Source: Myxococcales bacterium (lineage in GTDB: Bacteria > Myxococcota > Myxococcia > Myxococcales > Myxococcaceae). From it: a DNA stretch of 45,968 nt. The position numbers and the translations under genes are program-made. The stretch lies in the NCBI GenBank assembly GCA_003153055.1, contig PMBV01000119.1, forward strand, positions 151 through 46,118, in the 5' to 3' direction. The notes beneath the pieces are model-generated. The model searched no databases, had not been told where the DNA came from, and worked only from the letters and a program-made list of their open reading frames with translations. Positions 43,263-45,968 of this stretch are shown in pieces; position 1 is the stretch's first letter; every line of letters begins with the position of its first letter.

Positions 43263-43529
43263 CTACGGCGCGGTAAACAGCTGCCGGGCTGCCGCGCGCG
43301 CCTTGGACGTTCGCATCCGAGCGACCAGGTCGTCGAACTCCTGGGTGAGCGCCCGGACGTCGAACGCCTCCTGGGCAGCCCGGTCGATGGCGCCCCGTTC
43401 CTTCGTCACACACCCTATCTCGAGCCCCGAGCGGGCCTTCGCCACCGCTGCGTTGGCGCTCGGCAGGGCCTCAAGAACGAGCACTCGACCTTTCGACTCC
43501 ATGAAAGGAATAGTAGCCACTTTGGCCAT
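43263..43529 (-). CDS. Small protein of unknown function beside the ATPase-HNH pair
   Basis: An 88-residue frame from ATG 43529 (MAKVATIPFMESKGRVLVLE), the only start since a stop lies four codons upstream. The sequence looks folded, with a beta-like N-terminus and two charged helices (GAIDRAAQEAFDVRALTQEF, DDLVARMRTSKARAAAR). There is no clear ribosome site. It converges with the HNH-like gene across 41 nt. Size and place would suit an antitoxin-like or regulatory partner, but no motif supports that. Confidence 0.45.
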   Translation of the reverse strand: MAKVATIPFMESKGRVLVLEALPSANAAVAKARSGLEIGCVTKERGAIDRAAQEAFDVRALTQEFDDLVARMRTSKARAAARQLFTAP

Positions 43530-43580
43530 TGTCGCAATTCATCTGGTTGTTTCATTATGTTGAGACCTCACTTGAAGTCG

Positions 43581-44357
43581 TCAGGCCTCGGGTGAAAGGT
43601 TCACCAGCGCGTGGCGCCAGAAGGCCGCCACCGCGAGCCCCGAGGTGGTGTGCCACAGCGCGTGGCCCTGAAAAGGAGAGTGGGGCCAGCACAGCGGCAT
43701 GCCGTCGATGGCCGAGCAGCACCAGACCACGACCCCCACCACGAAGAGCGTGATGCCACCCCTGAACCACCGCGCCGAGCGAGTCTTGCCCTTGGCGGCG
43801 GCGACGACCTCCGAGGCCATGACCGAGAGGAAGAGCACCAGCATTAACGGCGAGACGGCCTTGGGCGCCACCAGGCCGAACACCAGCCCGAGGCCGATGA
43901 GGGCGCCCCACCAACCGAGGAGCCCAACGGCCCCGATGGTGCCGAGCCGAACCAGGTTCACCGTCAACAACAAGCCCGTGATGGTGAACATGCTCATCGC
44001 GTCGACCGCGGCGCCCCAGGCCGTCAACGAGGCGTGGAAGCACATCGAGCCCAGGCCCTGAAAGGCCAACATCAGAGGGAACGCCACCCGCAGCACGCTG
44101 CGCACCGGTGACGACGCCTCGAGCCGCGAGGCCTCGAAGGCCACGCCCAAGCTGAGCCCAATGGGCACCAGGTTGCTCCAGGTGTTGACCGGCTGGCGCC
44201 ACCACGTCGAGCCGGAGACTTCGCAATAGCAGACCATGTCTTTGCAATCGACCGGCCGCCCGGGCCAGCCTCGGCTGGCGAGCCACACGAGCGTGCCCAG
44301 CCCGAGCGCGTTCACGGCGAGGGTGAGCCACAGCACCGAAGACCTGGTCCCGAGCAT
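43581..44357 (-). CDS. Ceramidase-like (CREST superfamily) integral membrane protein
   Basis: A 258-residue membrane protein with about seven predicted spans. It has the layout of alkaline ceramidases: NTWSNLVPIG near the N-terminus, CFHASLTAWGAAVDAMSM (His108, Asp119) in the middle, and GHALWHTTSGL (His232, His236) near the end. These three His would bind zinc and, in true ceramidases, hydrolyse ceramide amide bonds. The N-terminal calcium-site acidic residues are only partly matched. ATG at 44357 follows no obvious ribosome site. Sphingolipids are known in myxobacteria, so a ceramidase role is reasonable but unproved. Confidence 0.85.
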   Translation of the reverse strand: MLGTRSSVLWLTLAVNALGLGTLVWLASRGWPGRPVDCKDMVCYCEVSGSTWWRQPVNTWSNLVPIGLSLGVAFEASRLEASSPVRSVLRVAFPLMLAFQGLGSMCFHASLTAWGAAVDAMSMFTITGLLLTVNLVRLGTIGAVGLLGWWGALIGLGLVFGLVAPKAVSPLMLVLFLSVMASEVVAAAKGKTRSARWFRGGITLFVVGVVVWCCSAIDGMPLCWPHSPFQGHALWHTTSGLAVAAFWRHALVNLSPEA

Positions 44358-44501
44358 GTGCCACTGATGCAGAGGCCGCGCGGTGGCCGCAACGCCAAGC
44401 CGAGCGCTCCTCAGCCGATCGGCTCGGGCCCATCCAGCACTGACGTGTCCCTCGATGACTGTGGGGCCGCCGTGGCTTTCGCGTGTCAGGGAGGTGCTAG
44501 G

Positions 44502-45482
44502 ATGCGCTCCGCCTTGGCACACGAGCCACCGAGGGTGCGCGCTCCCACCTGTCACACCTCTGCTCGCGTCGCCGCGCTCTGGGCCTCGTGCCTCATCGCC
44601 AGCACCGGTTGGGCCGCTGGCGCCACGGTCTCGATGCTGGGCTCGAAGACCAGCGCCTCCGAGACGACCGCCACCGAGGCCTGGCCGTCAGCCGACGCGG
44701 TGCACCCCCTTGCGGAGCAATCACTCTCCCTCGACCCGGCGTCCGTAGCGGCGCTGGTGAGGCCGCTCCCCGCCACCGAGCGCATCAAGGTCATCCACGA
44801 CTGGGTGGTGCTCACGCTCCGCTACGAGTCGGGCCATGGTGTGCCCCAATCACCCTCGGAGGTGCTGAGGCGGGGCACGGCGTCTTGCGAGGGCTACGCG
44901 GGGCTCGTTGAGGCCCTCGGATCGAGCGCGGGTCTCGAGGTCGTGACGATTCACGGGTTGTTCGCGATGCCCGACGGCCCGCCTCAACCCCACGCCTGGA
45001 ACGCGGTGCGCCTCGACGGTCGCTGGCAGCTCCTCGACGCCACCCTCGACGACCCCACCGTGCGCGGCGCCGGTGACGAGCGGCGGGCCTTCCGCACCGA
45101 CTACTTCTTGATTCCCCCCGAGGTCGCCCAGCTCGACCACTGGCCCTTCGAGGGTCGCTGGCAACTGACCAGCTCGCGGCCGTCGAGAGAGGCCTTCGAG
45201 CACCGGCCGCGGTCCAACAGCCCGTCGCTCCTCAAGGCCGGCCTTGAGCTCCTCGCGGGGCCGACCGAGCACCAGGGGACGACCCAGGTGCGGCTGGCCA
45301 ATCGAGGGCACCGCTTCGTGCTCCTCGCGCTCGACGGCCAGCGATGCGGACCACCGACGAACGCGCCGCTCGTCGAGCTCGACTGCCCGCGACGCGCACC
45401 CGGCGCCCGCCTCGAGCTCTTGGCCAATGACGAGAAGGAAGGGCTCTTCCTCACGGTGCACGAGTTCTCGCGCGGGCCGTAG
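44502..45482 (+). CDS. Exported transglutaminase-like (TGc) protein
   Basis: A 326-residue protein. An N-terminal hydrophobic segment (VAALWASCLIASTGWAAGA, about residues 23-41) follows a basic leader and should export or anchor it. The core is a papain-like transglutaminase domain with the catalytic triad Cys129 (TASCEGYAGLVEAL), His164 (PQPHAWNAVRLDGRWQLLD) and Asp179 (LLDATLDDP). Bacterial members act as proteases or crosslinkers at the envelope. The C-terminal 120 residues are beta-rich and unassigned. ATG 44502 has GGAGG seven nt upstream. It is divergent from the ceramidase gene across 144 nt. Confidence 0.87.
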   Translation: MRSALAHEPPRVRAPTCHTSARVAALWASCLIASTGWAAGATVSMLGSKTSASETTATEAWPSADAVHPLAEQSLSLDPASVAALVRPLPATERIKVIHDWVVLTLRYESGHGVPQSPSEVLRRGTASCEGYAGLVEALGSSAGLEVVTIHGLFAMPDGPPQPHAWNAVRLDGRWQLLDATLDDPTVRGAGDERRAFRTDYFLIPPEVAQLDHWPFEGRWQLTSSRPSREAFEHRPRSNSPSLLKAGLELLAGPTEHQGTTQVRLANRGHRFVLLALDGQRCGPPTNAPLVELDCPRRAPGARLELLANDEKEGLFLTVHEFSRGP

Positions 45483-45528
45483 AGTGTCCTTCACACTGGT
45501 GTCCCCTGCGCATAGCCTGCCGCCACTC

Positions 45529-45968
45529 ATGCGCCTGACGCCCTTCGCGAAAGTGTTCATCGTCTTGGTGGTGCTCGGTGCCGGGAGCTACGTCGCGTGG
45601 CACCGCTTCGGCCACGAGCCGGCCCAGGCAGTGGCGAAGTCCGCCGAGGCACCGTCGACGGCGCCCCAGGCACGCCGCGAAGGGAAGCGCATCGTCGTGG
45701 GGGTCAACGACTTCGGTGGGGCCTACCCCGGCGTGGTGGCCAACGACGGCGCGGAGCCCGGGCCGCTCTCTCGGTTCTCCGCCGCGGGTCTCGACGTCGA
45801 GCTGAAGCTCATTCGCGGGAGCAAGGAGCGGCTGGCGGCCTTCGACGCGGGTGAAGTCGACATCATGCTCCTCACGCTGGACTACTTCGCCAACCTGGTG
45901 CCGGTGTACCAGGACAAGGGCGTTCCGCTCCGCGCCTTCCTCATGGCCGACTGGAGCCGCGGCAACCT
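45529..45968 (+). CDS. Membrane-anchored ABC-type solute-binding-like protein, 3' end cut
   Basis: The first 146 residues are in view. An uncleaved-looking N-terminal span (FIVLVVLGAGSYVAWHRF) is followed by an Ala/Pro/Glu linker and then a domain start: IVVGVNDFGGAYPGVVANDG, GLDVELKLIRGSKERLAAF, GEVDIMLLTLDYFANLVPVY. This resembles type 2 periplasmic binding proteins of the NitT/TauT group. The anchor instead of a cleaved signal suggests a tethered receptor-like form. It follows the transglutaminase-like gene by 46 nt in the same direction. The ligand cannot be inferred. Confidence 0.7.
   Translation, partial: MRLTPFAKVFIVLVVLGAGSYVAWHRFGHEPAQAVAKSAEAPSTAPQARREGKRIVVGVNDFGGAYPGVVANDGAEPGPLSRFSAAGLDVELKLIRGSKERLAAFDAGEVDIMLLTLDYFANLVPVYQDKGVPLRAFLMADWSRGN

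Noticed and set aside
1..45968. tRNA, rRNA or CRISPR arrays
   Set aside because: No cloverleaf-like or rRNA-like stretch and no regularly spaced repeats were noticed on reading; a dedicated scan was not possible.

Overview
The window is high-GC bacterial chromosome (roughly two-thirds G+C, with strong G/C preference at third codon positions). The gene families point to a myxobacterium or close relative (Myxococcota): two large hybrid histidine kinases, a response regulator with PATAN-like segments, a TIGR02996-type protein, Asp/Ala/Pro-rich lipoproteins, TPR and PEGA proteins, and frequent GTG/TTG starts. The species cannot be named from the sequence alone. Neither end is a natural boundary: the first gene (minus strand) and the last gene (plus strand) are both cut by the window edges.

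Layout. 1-5.3 kb (minus) is a DNA-break processing operon: an AddB-like Fe-S nuclease, a small single-pass membrane protein, and an AddA/RecB-like UvrD helicase. 5.5-8.3 kb (minus) holds a serpin lipoprotein and a second lipoprotein of unknown function with a TDAG-type repeat linker. 8.26-9.15 kb is a decayed stretch with coding-like fragments, including a likely IS91-type transposase tail. 9.15-13.8 kb holds a membrane hybrid histidine kinase (plus) facing a minus-strand pair, an outer-membrane barrel protein and a PKD-like lipoprotein. 13.8-14.3 kb is a spacer. 14.3-20.1 kb is an AsmA-like protein and a PcrA/UvrD-type helicase, which converge with overlapping stop codons. 20.2-21.3 kb is a PEGA-domain protein.

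21.7-27.4 kb (minus) is a tight three-gene operon: a giant TPR membrane protein, a small two-span membrane protein, and a response regulator with one degenerate and one intact receiver. 27.5-32.3 kb has a small lipoprotein, a strong hairpin terminator, a PlsC-type acyltransferase overlapping an atypical SDR protein, and a soluble PAS hybrid histidine kinase. 32.3-38.3 kb has a TIGR02996 protein, the transcription-repair coupling factor Mfd, and a small unknown protein. 38.3-41.3 kb has a thioredoxin, a bicupin and the dipeptidase PepD.

41.4-43.5 kb is the most interesting accessory segment. An ABC-type AAA ATPase overlaps by 4 nt with an HNH-like protein, in the arrangement of the Septu (PtuA-PtuB) anti-phage systems. 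Base composition here looks softer than in the neighbours, and a small minus-strand ORF follows. The window ends with a ceramidase-like (CREST) membrane protein, a transglutaminase-like secreted protein, and the start of a membrane-anchored solute-binding-like protein.

How genes may work together. The break-repair genes (AddA/AddB, PcrA/UvrD, Mfd) are separate housekeeping units. The cell-envelope genes (serpin, lipoproteins, barrel, AsmA-like, acyltransferase/SDR, ceramidase-like) and the signalling genes (two hybrid kinases, one response regulator) fit a predatory or social soil bacterium with a complex surface, which is inference. All functions are read from motifs and family knowledge; no database search was run.
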